Assembly (NCBI GenBank): GCA_029977605.1
Contig: JAPOKN010000004.1
Location: 1 to 46,068, forward strand
Reading direction: 5' to 3'
DNA: 46,068 bases
DNA from: Methanobacteriota archaeon
GTDB lineage: Archaea; Thermoplasmatota; Poseidoniia; MGIII; CG-Epi1
In this document: positions 8,001 to 17,261 of the stretch, piece after piece
How the letters are laid out: each line of letters opens with the position of its first letter
Numbering within the stretch: position 1 is the stretch's first letter
Made by a program: the position numbers and the translations under genes
Notes under the pieces: generated by a model
The model's input: the letters and a program-made list of their open reading frames with translations, nothing else
The model's database searches: none
What the model was told of the DNA's origin: nothing

Positions 8001-11000
8001 GCACAAATATCAGATGATGGTGGAAGTACTTGGTCTATGATAACACCTATCGGCGGTTATCCAAATAATATCTACAATTACGCATACTACGGAAACCCAT
8101 TGCGCGGTCAACCAGCATACACATACTATGGATCTAGTACAGGTTTCACCAGTTCACCAGATTCAAATAAGTATATTGATGTAAAATTCAACCTTGATGC
8201 ATACACCGGTCAAGATGACATTATGTTTAGATGGGTTGCAGGATGGTCATCTATACCAACAGGATATGGATTCTATAATTCATTCTTGAGATTTGATGAC
8301 TTTGCAGTAACTGGTCTTGTGTACAACGATAACGTAGGAGTAAGTGCTTTAGAGCTTCCAGATCCAATTGGAATTGATGAGACTATTGCATTATCTACTA
8401 CAGTCATTAATGCAGGAATCAATAACCAAACAGCTGGAGCAGCTAAAGTAAGATTGCAATTAGGACCTATGGGTCTTGCAACTTACGATACTAGTGATGA
8501 CATAGAGTATACCTCTGTTTCAGAAGCTGCAGCAGCCGGTTGGAGTATGACAGATAAAGTATGTAATACTACATACGGAACATGTACTTCATGGGGAAGT
8601 CCAGCAGGTTTCACAATTGTCGCTGATGATGATACAACCGCATTAGGTCCAGAGGATGGAGAATTCGAGATGTACTACAGCGGTGGAAGTACAGAAACTA
8701 CTACACCTACCTTGAACTTCGCAGATGCTGAAAGTGATCTGAAATTAACCTTGAAACACAGATATAATTTCGATTATTATTCTGGCATGAGTACTGCATA
8801 CAATGGTGGACAAGTCTTGATTTCTACAGATGATGGAGACAATTGGGAATTATTCACACCTGAAGGCGGATATCCAGGAACAATGTACAATTATGCATAT
8901 TATGCAAATCCATTGTACAACCAAGCTGGATTCGTTCACTGTGGTGACTGTTCAGGAGTAAGTGGAACTGCTTCAGATAATGAAGACAAGTACATTGAAA
9001 CAGTATTCGACATGGCAGACTACGTTGGTGAAACAGAAGTCAAACTTAAGTTCCAAGTAGGAATGTATCGATATCAGTATCCAGGTGATGGAGAACACTG
9101 GTACATTGATTCATTAGCATTTACTGGAACTGGTATGGAGTCTGTAGCCTTTGAAGAAATTGTAGCAATTTCCGGAGCTGCAGGACCATTTGTTAGCGGT
9201 GAAAAATTCGAATATTCAAAAGATTACCACTTCCAAGTTCCAGGTGAATACAAAATCGAGTTCACTACTTGGATTGGATCAGATCCTTCAGCAGGAGATG
9301 ATTTTACAGGAGATAATACTGCAGCTGCAACACGTGAGACTATGTTTACCATAGCTGGAACAACAGCAGATGCAGATGCAACCTCTAACAAGAATGATGA
9401 ATTGAATAGAATGTATTACGAAGACGATTGGACATCAGCCAAGGATGGAGGTCCTCAGGACGGACATCAATGGAGAACAGATTCAACATCAAGTTCACCT
9501 GATTCACCAGTATGGTGGGTCGGACCTGATGCATATGGTTCTTCATACAATGGAGATGATGTAAGTCTAATGTCACCAGTAATTGATCTTTCACAAGCTA
9601 CCTCAGCAAAATTAGTGTTTGATCACGTTTTCTCATTCTACGCAAGTATTGGAAACTACAACTATTATTATGATGGTGGTAGAGTAGAAATTAGTACTAA
9701 TGGTGGAAGCACTTGGTCAGCCTTACCTGTCACATCAGGTCAAGGATATGGTGGATCTGTTTACAACTACGCATACTACGGTAACCCTCTAAGAGGTCAG
9801 CAAGCTTTCGTTGCATCTTCTTCAGCAGGTAATAGCATGGTAGAGACACAATGTAGTTTGAATGATTACACTGGCGAAGGTTTCGACAATGTAAGACTCA
9901 GATTCAGATACGGTGGAGCTTTCCCTAACTGGGGAAGTACTTGGAGCATTGACAATGTTGGTATCTACGGACTTGGTTTCGATTTGAAACAAACTAGTTC
10001 ATCTGTACCTTACACATTAGAAGTCGGTGAATCCAGTACAATAACTACCTCGTTTATTAACCAAGGTAAAGGAGACCTAGGTGCCGGTGGCGCAATGTCT
10101 GAAGCTTATGCATACGCATATGTTAACGACATGAGCGGTAACGAGCTATGGTCTTCATCCAGCTCATTGGGTAACTTAGACATGGCATATTATGATGAAA
10201 ACGGAAACACATTTGCTGGAGAATCTACTCCAACAATTAGTTTCGATTTCCCAGGTATGTCCAATGCAGGTATGTACACAGCAGGTGTAATGGTTGCAGA
10301 CTCTAATGGAGACATGTTGTCAGATTTATTCTCAGCAAACAATGATGCAAATCATATGTTGTTAGTAGGTCTTGGAGCTGACATGGGTTCACCAATGCTA
10401 GCAGGCGGATCTAACTGGGGCGCAGCTTCAGATGTTCCATCAGATGTTGGTGCAGGTGCTCTTGGAGTCGCTTGGGATGAAACAGGCGTTGCAACAGGAA
10501 CATTAGACATAGATATTGCAAGTCAAGGAACAGGATTTGTCCCTGAATCACCTACAGTTCAAATTGGAACAACTGTGAAATGGACTAATTCAGATACCAT
10601 GACTCATACTGTAACTGATAAAGCATCAGAGTTTGATTCATTCGATATCGCACCAGGTAGTTCCTTTGAATTAACGTTCAATGAAATAGGAGTGTTCACT
10701 TACTACTGTAAATACCATCCAATGATGGAAGGTACAATTACAGTAACATCTGACAATAGTGCAGATGAGCAAGCAAGAACAAACTACATCAATGTCTGGT
10801 CTGCAGAATCATACTTGTTCTTCTGGGCTAAGTATGACCTTTCTGATGATAGTGCAATATCTGTATATGCACAAAAGAAAGGCTCAGACATAGATGATGC
10901 AGGAACACTAGCTCTTTGGGGAGCTAATGGATTCAAGATAATGGATGGTTCAGATCATTCAGAAGTCGGAGATTCTTTAACTGGAGATAGCGGCTGGAAC

Positions 11001-12146
11001 CCATATTATATCTATTTAGATTCTAATAAATTGGGTTACAACAGTTTAGCATATGATCCAGAAGAAGATAATTCCTATGCATTTGTCTTCAGAGCACGTG
11101 GTGTAGAAGGTACAGCTGAGATTGGAAACGTACAAGTTGTGAGAACACAAGATACAGGTTTCTTCTTCGCTAAAGATAATCCAAATAAGCTAACTTATGA
11201 AATATTCCCAAGTTTAGCTGTAGAAATGGATTATTTCGCTAAGAACATAGGTACAGAAGACAATGAGTTCCAATTCACTCCTCACTTGGTTGCACAAGGT
11301 AAGGATTACATGGGAGCTGCATTCACAATAACAGTACAAGTGTTAGTTAATGGAGTAGAAGATAATGATGTATCTTCAACATCAGACGGTAATGGAACTT
11401 ACACATATGGAGTAGAAATGGCTCCAGATGATGAAGCATTAATTACTGTAAGATTCTTAGCTCCAGACTTTGACTCTGAGAAAGGTGAACCTGCAGGAAA
11501 CCGCAAATTCGATGTGAAAATGGATCCTACTGACACAGGTAGTGATGAAGAAATGAGAGAGCCAACTTCGGCAACCTTGTTCATTAAGCCATCACAATTT
11601 GTTCTAGGCGATATGTCATACGACAGAGCAGGAGTTCTTGAAGGCGATTCATTAGCAATCACTGTAAAAGCATGGAACGAAGGAAACTACGCTTCAGATG
11701 TCTTAATGGTGGTCTATGTAATTGATTCAACTGGAGATGCATACAACACACCAGACGGTGTAAAACGTATGACTAGAGTAGCTTCAACTACAGAACCAGT
11801 AATGGCACCAAAACCAGTTCTTGAGTCACAAGGAATCTATCAGACATGGTACCCAATAACAGCAGTTTGGGAAGAAGCATTCATACCAGGTGAAACAACT
11901 CAGGATTTCACAAATGTTGAGTTATACGCAATGATTAATCCAGATCCAGAGCAACAAGACGTTGACAATGGTTACAAGAAACAAGACGAATACTTGAACC
12001 AAAAAGACGACAATGATGCGTTCGGACAGATTGCAGTTGTTAAAGACAAATCATCTACTCCATCTTTCGCACTTGGAATAGTAGGTATGTCAGTAGCAGC
12101 ATTAATTGCAGCAGCTGGTGCTTCTCTAAGAAGAGAAGAAGAATAA
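5022..12146 (+). CDS. Giant surface protein with jelly-roll repeats, propeller-like insert and amicyanin-like domain
   Basis: This 2374-aa exported protein has an N-terminal hydrophobic signal (about 16-40, ending near EASARTG). A beta-sandwich region (about 45-270) and a CARDB-like domain follow. A jelly-roll (MAM/immune-inhibitor-A-like) domain opens at about 334, is interrupted by a propeller-like region (about 391-671) and resumes at about 694-833. Three more jelly rolls lie near 907-1101, 1163-1369 and 1465-1649, sharing DGGxxW, the YNYAYYxNPL segment and a DDV/IDNV end. Residues 1826-1910 form a blue-copper domain with ligands H1862, C1896, H1899 and M1902 in CKYHPMM. CARDB-like domains come next. 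The tail has TPSF at 2346, a hydrophobic segment, then RREEE, resembling an archaeosortase signal. Role: probably cell-surface adhesion or redox. Overall function is unknown. Confidence 0.85.
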   Translation: MQETYKIEKRDWAATLMAVVVVVTMVTSTFVLFAPEASARTGSDSYGYSFKDSAETDGPTYDWTDIVSSGTKLLGSTTDGAQGPFNIGFDFEFYETSYDKFYNGGDNGYITFGGAVSNAWTPYALPATQLGQNAIVAGWFDGGFCTSRNPNSGVYYETVGDEGSRQLIIQMQDQVYWSARDGSSYCNSGSAWATNTITWQILLNEGSNSIVLQYKDATGGSFYDNEYLTSGIQGVVDGTQYGLQYKYRSTPSSTIADETAVKFVAPPPKRNDLKLSATTIPQPISLAEDNILGATVTNNGVNCDTAGDCTPVPETDVDVTASIFSVKETVTEFDFDDRSNAEGWTHSGIGGASSKWTQALNDGVGNYNYGEEGTDDGSWSSGRKSTTFSGLFSDNQRIHYDGTDILVADDGSNSVKKIDTTDNSVTTILGPDLTNLRNVLDVTSDEDYYYTLARASSTYSSTTRICKWDRDDGAMVGSCSTAGKYGTALTIYEDADELFLLQTSSSSTYRKIVGFSTSNLATNGKSISYGSGVSSYYYSQDIDADENTGDVYISYREYNGRMRAYERATDGSYCASTSCYTQVYTGARYPISMEVHDNYAYIMGYYYSSWYGGIKKMPTNSLSSITTVISSFTQGTYKGSLAITDSEDIYVSSNYAYSYYNFLNYQDAVYYFESGSTSGTATTTIGPAPTYLAALSSPAMDLSDAVGLEMSFKISYNFYFRYEGAYLEVSTDGGNNWEYISNDKLSGKKYYGTTYTTWGNPLVTSRDAWTYYDTDGRYSSYSNTENWKETTATLDEYTGYDDVRLRFVVGYNTYSMSYYNAFFRVDDVSFTALEADETFATETQTIDSLDFKASESVSFFATNKFKPSAEGLQVGDTVGISINVPGNANDEDKTNQRVVVFREVKYVIFSDDFEGGDKGWTDGKVQYGTSDWAVRSISASSGANSMDSGYRNSNPVPSDTYVSTPALDLGLPVEAELQMKIAYYGYYTYDGYQAQISDDGGSTWSMITPIGGYPNNIYNYAYYGNPLRGQPAYTYYGSSTGFTSSPDSNKYIDVKFNLDAYTGQDDIMFRWVAGWSSIPTGYGFYNSFLRFDDFAVTGLVYNDNVGVSALELPDPIGIDETIALSTTVINAGINNQTAGAAKVRLQLGPMGLATYDTSDDIEYTSVSEAAAAGWSMTDKVCNTTYGTCTSWGSPAGFTIVADDDTTALGPEDGEFEMYYSGGSTETTTPTLNFADAESDLKLTLKHRYNFDYYSGMSTAYNGGQVLISTDDGDNWELFTPEGGYPGTMYNYAYYANPLYNQAGFVHCGDCSGVSGTASDNEDKYIETVFDMADYVGETEVKLKFQVGMYRYQYPGDGEHWYIDSLAFTGTGMESVAFEEIVAISGAAGPFVSGEKFEYSKDYHFQVPGEYKIEFTTWIGSDPSAGDDFTGDNTAAATRETMFTIAGTTADADATSNKNDELNRMYYEDDWTSAKDGGPQDGHQWRTDSTSSSPDSPVWWVGPDAYGSSYNGDDVSLMSPVIDLSQATSAKLVFDHVFSFYASIGNYNYYYDGGRVEISTNGGSTWSALPVTSGQGYGGSVYNYAYYGNPLRGQQAFVASSSAGNSMVETQCSLNDYTGEGFDNVRLRFRYGGAFPNWGSTWSIDNVGIYGLGFDLKQTSSSVPYTLEVGESSTITTSFINQGKGDLGAGGAMSEAYAYAYVNDMSGNELWSSSSSLGNLDMAYYDENGNTFAGESTPTISFDFPGMSNAGMYTAGVMVADSNGDMLSDLFSANNDANHMLLVGLGADMGSPMLAGGSNWGAASDVPSDVGAGALGVAWDETGVATGTLDIDIASQGTGFVPESPTVQIGTTVKWTNSDTMTHTVTDKASEFDSFDIAPGSSFELTFNEIGVFTYYCKYHPMMEGTITVTSDNSADEQARTNYINVWSAESYLFFWAKYDLSDDSAISVYAQKKGSDIDDAGTLALWGANGFKIMDGSDHSEVGDSLTGDSGWNPYYIYLDSNKLGYNSLAYDPEEDNSYAFVFRARGVEGTAEIGNVQVVRTQDTGFFFAKDNPNKLTYEIFPSLAVEMDYFAKNIGTEDNEFQFTPHLVAQGKDYMGAAFTITVQVLVNGVEDNDVSSTSDGNGTYTYGVEMAPDDEALITVRFLAPDFDSEKGEPAGNRKFDVKMDPTDTGSDEEMREPTSATLFIKPSQFVLGDMSYDRAGVLEGDSLAITVKAWNEGNYASDVLMVVYVIDSTGDAYNTPDGVKRMTRVASTTEPVMAPKPVLESQGIYQTWYPITAVWEEAFIPGETTQDFTNVELYAMINPDPEQQDVDNGYKKQDEYLNQKDDNDAFGQIAVVKDKSSTPSFALGIVGMSVAALIAAAGASLRREEE

Positions 12147-12164
12147 GTAAGTCAATGAGGAAAA

Positions 12165-12183
12165 GGGGAAGTTTTACTTCCCC
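12165..12183 (+). terminator. Hairpin after the giant surface protein gene
   Basis: This is a perfect 8-bp inverted repeat, GGGGAAGT then TTT then ACTTCCCC, 19 nt after the stop codon. It is followed by CTATTTTCC, only weakly T-rich. It probably marks the 3' end of the transcript as a terminator or RNA-stability element. Confidence 0.55.
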
Positions 12184-12194
12184 CTATTTTCCGC

Positions 12195-12204
12195 TTTAAA
12201 TATT
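12195..12204 (+). promoter_or_regulatory. Probable TATA box of the rhomboid gene
   Basis: TTTAAATATT lies 40-49 nt before the ATG at 12244. It is a good archaeal box in the short space after the hairpin. This is inferred from sequence only. Confidence 0.45.
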
Positions 12205-12243
12205 AGCGTCAGCTTTAATGAGGCCTAGTTTTAAATCGGGAAT

Positions 12244-13152
12244 ATGGCGGAGCCAATATCATCAATGGGAACATTGATTCTGATTACAATAGGATTATTA
12301 GTTTCATACTATTGTTTACGAAACCAGTTCATGGTTTCCCAGTCATTGGTTTTCATAAATTTTTCAATATTCGCAAGTTGGTGGATGATTTATCTACTAT
12401 CTCCAAAATTAGGAATTGAAGCTCTAATTGATCTAGGTTTCAAATCGCAATACATTGCCGAGCCACAATTTAGATTAGTTTCGATCATAACAGCTATGTT
12501 CATGCACGGTGGTTCGATGCATATTCTGATGAATATGCTAGTTCTAATTTTGTTAGGAGTTCCATTTGAAGAGAGAATAGGTTCTAGGTCCTTTTTTCTG
12601 ATTTACTTTATTTCAGGAATTTTAGGTTCTTTGATCACAGGGTCAGTATCAGTTTTCAATGCAGAAGGCCTTAACACATTGAATATAGGAGCCTCGGGCG
12701 CCGTTTTTGGAATAATGGGTGGTTTTGCCTTATTGTATCCTCGAGATGAGATACCAATGTTACTAGGTCCAATTTTTCTCCAAAGAGTCCCTGTGATTCT
12801 TGCAACAATAGTCTTTGTGGCGATGGAAACACTATATGTTGGAATGAATACACAAGACGGTATTGGCCATGGAACACACATGGCTTCATTTATAGCAGGG
12901 GTTTTTCTTTCACCATTGTTTCCTAAGAGGGGAATTGTTGAAAAACAATCAATTAGTTTTGATATAAATTATCTTACTAAATTATATGATAAAAGTAGTA
13001 AAGGTGAATACGAGTTATCAATGTTGAAACAGGCAGATGAACCAGAGTTACAATCAGCCTGGTTAGAAACATTCTTAGAGAAACAAACATGCTTAGAATG
13101 CACTGGCAAGCTAGATTCAAAGGGCGTTTGTTCAGATTGCGATACTAGTTAG
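12244..13152 (+). CDS. Rhomboid intramembrane serine protease with C-terminal Cys4 tail
   Basis: This 302-aa membrane protease cleaves transmembrane helices of substrate proteins. It has six or seven hydrophobic segments. The rhomboid landmarks are HGGSMHILMNM (H88, H93, N97), the nucleophile S151 in GASGAVFG, and the general base H212 in GTHMASFIAGV. After the membrane core there is a cytoplasmic tail of about 70 residues ending in a CLEC...CSDC arrangement, two CxxC pairs that look like a small zinc ribbon. The gene is transcribed on its own and its stop abuts the stop of the antiporter gene on the other strand. Substrates are unknown; the neighbouring surface proteins are possible. Confidence 0.92.
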   Translation: MAEPISSMGTLILITIGLLVSYYCLRNQFMVSQSLVFINFSIFASWWMIYLLSPKLGIEALIDLGFKSQYIAEPQFRLVSIITAMFMHGGSMHILMNMLVLILLGVPFEERIGSRSFFLIYFISGILGSLITGSVSVFNAEGLNTLNIGASGAVFGIMGGFALLYPRDEIPMLLGPIFLQRVPVILATIVFVAMETLYVGMNTQDGIGHGTHMASFIAGVFLSPLFPKRGIVEKQSISFDINYLTKLYDKSSKGEYELSMLKQADEPELQSAWLETFLEKQTCLECTGKLDSKGVCSDCDTS

Positions 13153-14619
13153 CTAAGCAGTCAGGAAATGGTCGTAGAATAGGGCAACAACTATTGAGCC
13201 TATAGTACAAGTTATAATCATAACAGGAACTCCTACACCAAGCCATTCTTTGGTTGAAATTTTGTGCCCGCCTCTTTCGCTAATTGCAATGGTCATAACG
13301 TTTGCACTAGAACCAATAGGGGTAGCATTTCCTCCAAATCCACAGCCAATAGCTAAAGCCCAATACAGAGGGATAATATCTACTTCAGCTACACCAGTAA
13401 TTGGATCTTTACTTAATTCTCCTATTTCTAGTATTACAGGTAGCATAGCTGCACAAAAAGGAATGTTATCAACTATGGCAGATGCAATAGCGGAAACCCA
13501 AATGAGAACAATAACCAATACCACGGGACTGTTATGTATTGATCCATCAGGTCCAAAATTATCAAATATCATATTAGCTATAGCCTCTAGATATCCCATA
13601 GCTTCCAGCCCTCCAACCATAACAAATAACCCTGCGAAGAATAAAAGTGCACCCCATTCGACTTTATGCACAACTTCATGGATATCCATACGTTTTTCCT
13701 CGGGAACGCCTAGCATACTAATTGACATAGCAATACCTGCACCACCGAGAGATACTGCGGAAATTTCTAAATCTAAATGCAAAAGTTCCACAGCAGCAAA
13801 CATTACAACAGTTACTGCCAAAGCTCCTAAAGTTCTGTACATCAAAGTATCATTTTTTACAGCTTCCCATTCATCTTCACTAGTTACTTCTTCCACATTC
13901 TGAGGTTTAACTTCTCTCCAGTTTTTGAAGTGGCGATGCATAAACCAGAGAGTAGCACCCCAAGCAATTATGGCCAAAGGAGTTAAGTGGTAGATAAAAC
14001 TCATAAAACCGAATCCTAAGCCTCGAGCGCTTGCATATGACGCGATTAAAACGTTAGGAGGATCTCCTACTAATGTTGCAACACCTCCTGTGTTTGAAAA
14101 GATTGCTAGGGCAATTAGTGGTGGGATAGGATTAATTTCAATCTTAGAGCAAATTTTTAGGGTTACAGGTGCAATTAGAATCAAAGCTGTAACATTATCA
14201 ATAAAGACGGAGATTACAGTGGTGAAAGTTCCTAGATAGAATACCAATTTCCAAGGATCTCCGCCTGATAATTTTGTAGCTTTTATTGCCACAAATTCAA
14301 AGAAACCACTTATTTCTAGCATTCCAGCAAAGATCATCATTCCCAATAGTAATCCTATGACGTTGAAATCTATAGCCTCAAACAGATTATTTTCACATAC
14401 AGCACCGGCTTCACCGTGACCACCTCCTGTACACCAAGTTAGAGAATTGTAGTAAGTTCCAACCAGGAGCATTCCAACGGCACCTCCCCAAGCTGCTAAA
14501 ACACGATCTACAATTTCCCCTAAAATTAAAGCGAAAGCAATCAAAAATACCAGCAAAATTAAAATGGCCTCAATAGACCCAGTATCAGCTACATAACTAC
14601 TAGTTGCATCTGTCGACAT
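13153..14619 (-). CDS. nhaD: NhaD/ArsB-type Na+/H+ antiporter
   Basis: This 488-aa polytopic transporter of the ion-transporter superfamily probably exchanges Na+ for H+ across the cytoplasmic membrane. About a dozen hydrophobic segments form two inverted halves. The first half has FIDNVTALILIAP and VGDPPN, and the second has IVDNIPFCAAMLPV and GGNATPIGSSANVM. These paired motifs are typical of NhaD and relatives. Related arsenite or citrate transporters share the fold, but the motif set and the marine setting favour Na+/H+ exchange. The gene is followed by no partner and appears monocistronic. Confidence 0.85.
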   Translation of the reverse strand: MSTDATSSYVADTGSIEAILILLVFLIAFALILGEIVDRVLAAWGGAVGMLLVGTYYNSLTWCTGGGHGEAGAVCENNLFEAIDFNVIGLLLGMMIFAGMLEISGFFEFVAIKATKLSGGDPWKLVFYLGTFTTVISVFIDNVTALILIAPVTLKICSKIEINPIPPLIALAIFSNTGGVATLVGDPPNVLIASYASARGLGFGFMSFIYHLTPLAIIAWGATLWFMHRHFKNWREVKPQNVEEVTSEDEWEAVKNDTLMYRTLGALAVTVVMFAAVELLHLDLEISAVSLGGAGIAMSISMLGVPEEKRMDIHEVVHKVEWGALLFFAGLFVMVGGLEAMGYLEAIANMIFDNFGPDGSIHNSPVVLVIVLIWVSAIASAIVDNIPFCAAMLPVILEIGELSKDPITGVAEVDIIPLYWALAIGCGFGGNATPIGSSANVMTIAISERGGHKISTKEWLGVGVPVMIITCTIGSIVVALFYDHFLTA

Positions 14620-14650
14620 AAGTTAAATATTCAAAGGTAGGATTAAAAGC

Positions 14651-16945
14651 TTAAGCCATCCTATTCCATAGAGGTTCGGTCCATTTTTTTCTCAATTCTT
14701 CAATTGAAAACATGATACTTTCTTTTTCATTTAATACAAAGTTCACGTTCTTATTTACAGTTCCAATTTTTTTAGCAAAATCAAATCTTTTAGAAAATTC
14801 TCCTTCGAGGCCAGGTTTAACTTGAACGATCCATCTTCCATTTGATTCATTAAATAATTCTAAATCAGCCCTCATGTCTCCAGATAAATTTATTTCAGCT
14901 CCAACTCCACTCATGCACATTTCAATTATTGCAAGTGCCATACCTCCTGTAGAAATGTCATGGCATGCGACAACTTCTCCGCATTCGATAGCATCAATTA
15001 GTTGTTCCATTCTAGGAATAAATGAATCAAAGTCAGTGGTAGGTACATTAGGGCAATTAATGCCTAAGGTTCTATAATACAAACTAGCGCCCAGCTGTTG
15101 TTTATTGTCTCCTACTAGCCATATATCACCTTCATTCTTCAAATCACTAGTAACACATTTTCTGATATCATCAACAAGTCCGATTCCCATTAGAACAGGT
15201 GTAGGAGGTATTGCACCTTCAGCAGTCTCGTTGTATAAGCTAACATTACCTGAAACATAAGGGACGTCAACAGAAGTTGCGGCATCTCTGAGTGCATCAC
15301 AACTTGACTTAAATTGTCCCATAATCTCAGGCCTTTGAGGATTTCCAAAACATAAACAATCAGCTAATGAATCAATCCTAGCACCTACAGAAGCCAAATT
15401 ACGACAAATCTCCTCGACAGCGCTCATTGTGCCATGGTATGGATTGGCTTCCATCAAGTGAGGATTGATGTCTGTAGTCAAAGCAAGCCCTTTCCAAGAA
15501 TCCTCTACAGGCTTTAATACCGATGAATCTCCATGAACTTCTTTACCGATTTTACCCTGAATTGGTTTAATTGCTGTAGCGCCCCTGACCTCATGATCAT
15601 ATTGCCTAATTACCCAGTCTTTCGAAGCAACCTCAGGATTACTGATAATTTCCTCTATTGTTTTAGATAAATTCAAAGGAAGTTCAGGTAATTCTACCGC
15701 TTCTAAATTGTTAACTTCAGGTAAAGTATATGGCCGATTGTATACTGGCCCTCCGGTTGTAAACTCTAAGTCCAAATTCAAAATTTCAGTATTGTGAAAT
15801 CTTACAATATTTCGTTTTTCTTTGATTACTTCTCCAATTGCAACAGCTTCGACGTCCCATGCATTACACCGATCTAGAACGGTTTGTACATCATTAGGCT
15901 TAACAGTAAACATCATTCTTTCTTGAGATTCAGAAACCCAAATTTCCCAGGGTGCCATATTTTTTAATTTTAAATGAACTTTTTCTAAGTCAACTTTTGC
16001 ACCAAAACCAGCATCTAAGGCAAGTTCACCTACAACACAGGAGAGTCCGCCACCTCCTAAATCTTTCATTCCAGTTAATAATCCTAATTCATTCAATTCT
16101 AAGCATAAATGCATCAAAGGTTCTTTTGTAATGGGATCGCCTAATTGAACTGCTCCAATATCATCTTCAGATCCGGCATCTAAATCTCTAGAAGCAAAAG
16201 TAACGCCATGTATTCCGTCTCTTCCTGTTTTTCCACCGGCTAATATGTAAATATCACCTATATCTCCAGCATGACTATGAATCATCAAATCTTTTTTTAC
16301 TATACCAATGCACCCTACATTTACTAAAGGATTTCCAGTGTATCTTGGATGGAAAGCAACTTGTCCAGCAACAGTTGGAATTCCTACTCTGTTTCCGTAG
16401 TCTCGAATTCCGGCTACGACGCCACCCATTAGGTATTGTGGATGTTTAATCCCATCAGGAAGCTCATCGCGAGGCAAGTCTAAATTTCCAAAAAAGATAG
16501 GATCTACAAGCGCAATAGGTTGTGCGCCCATGCACACGACATCCCTTAGTATTCCTCCAATTCCGGTTGCAGACCCTCCGTAAGGATCCAATGCAGAAGG
16601 ATGATTATGGGATTCTAATCCGACAGCATAATAATGCTCATCATCAAATTCCATAATGCCTGCATCTTCCCGTGCGACAACTTTTTTTGATGATTTCAAC
16701 CCAAAAACAGTTTCTTCTAAAACAGGTTTTGATGATTTATAGCAACAATGTTCAGACCATGCTTGATCTATAGCCTGTAGTTCAACATCAGTGGGTTTTC
16801 TTCCTTCTTTAGAAAAGTATTTTTTTACATTTTCCATTTCATCACTTAGTAAACCAAGCCCTAAAGATTTTACAACTTCATCCAAATCAGAATTCTCTAA
16901 ATCAACGTAAAAAACATTTTCCAAATTTTTAACCGGTTCAAGCAT
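14651..16945 (-). CDS. purL: Phosphoribosylformylglycinamidine synthase, PurL subunit
   Basis: This 764-aa small-type PurL catalyses the ATP-dependent conversion of FGAR to FGAM in purine synthesis, working with PurQ and PurS. Landmarks are the catalytic H66 in WSEHCCYKSS, GLESHNHPSALDPYGG with GIGGILRDV, GGKTGRDGIHG, and MKDLGGGGLSCV. The length matches the PurL of PurLQS systems rather than the large fused enzyme, so a separate glutaminase PurQ is needed; none is in the window. The ATG directly follows the PurS stop (TAAATG), so the two are translated together. Confidence 0.96.
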   Translation of the reverse strand: MLEPVKNLENVFYVDLENSDLDEVVKSLGLGLLSDEMENVKKYFSKEGRKPTDVELQAIDQAWSEHCCYKSSKPVLEETVFGLKSSKKVVAREDAGIMEFDDEHYYAVGLESHNHPSALDPYGGSATGIGGILRDVVCMGAQPIALVDPIFFGNLDLPRDELPDGIKHPQYLMGGVVAGIRDYGNRVGIPTVAGQVAFHPRYTGNPLVNVGCIGIVKKDLMIHSHAGDIGDIYILAGGKTGRDGIHGVTFASRDLDAGSEDDIGAVQLGDPITKEPLMHLCLELNELGLLTGMKDLGGGGLSCVVGELALDAGFGAKVDLEKVHLKLKNMAPWEIWVSESQERMMFTVKPNDVQTVLDRCNAWDVEAVAIGEVIKEKRNIVRFHNTEILNLDLEFTTGGPVYNRPYTLPEVNNLEAVELPELPLNLSKTIEEIISNPEVASKDWVIRQYDHEVRGATAIKPIQGKIGKEVHGDSSVLKPVEDSWKGLALTTDINPHLMEANPYHGTMSAVEEICRNLASVGARIDSLADCLCFGNPQRPEIMGQFKSSCDALRDAATSVDVPYVSGNVSLYNETAEGAIPPTPVLMGIGLVDDIRKCVTSDLKNEGDIWLVGDNKQQLGASLYYRTLGINCPNVPTTDFDSFIPRMEQLIDAIECGEVVACHDISTGGMALAIIEMCMSGVGAEINLSGDMRADLELFNESNGRWIVQVKPGLEGEFSKRFDFAKKIGTVNKNVNFVLNEKESIMFSIEELRKKWTEPLWNRMA

Positions 16946-17191
16946 TTATTTTGCCACCGAAATAGAATATTCATGAACTACTGGATTTGCTAATAATTTT
17001 TTGCAAATTTCCTCAGATTCCTTAATTGCTTCAGTTTCGTTCTTATCAATAGTAATTCTGTAGCATTTAACAGAGTCCACTTTTTTAACGCTATCAAAGC
17101 CTAATAAATCTAGGGCTTTTTTCACATTAACGCCTTCTGGATCAGCCATTCCTGATTTTAGTCCAACCTGTATTTCGATTTCAGTAGTCAT
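16946..17191 (-). CDS. purS: Phosphoribosylformylglycinamidine synthase, PurS subunit
   Basis: This 81-aa structural subunit bridges PurL and PurQ and helps ammonia transfer. It shows the usual PurS pattern: an IEIQVGLKSGMADPEG start, then a KALDLLGFDSV helix and a KCYRITID strand, ending with a helix-strand for dimerisation. The length is normal. It is the first gene of a purS-purL operon with no intergenic space. PurC is 1.2 kb away on the other strand. Confidence 0.94.
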   Translation of the reverse strand: MTTEIEIQVGLKSGMADPEGVNVKKALDLLGFDSVKKVDSVKCYRITIDKNETEAIKESEEICKKLLANPVVHEYSISVAK

Positions 17192-17261
17192 AAAAGTCTA
17201 ATGTTACAGATTAAGGCCAGAATAAAAATTAATCGGCATAATTTTAGAGTTAATATAGGAA

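Noticed and set aside
13250..13903. A 217-codon open frame on the plus strand
   Set aside because: It lies wholly antisense to the antiporter gene, whose protein has clear family motifs. The translation is low-complexity Ser/Ile/Pro-rich, as expected from the reverse of a membrane-protein gene.
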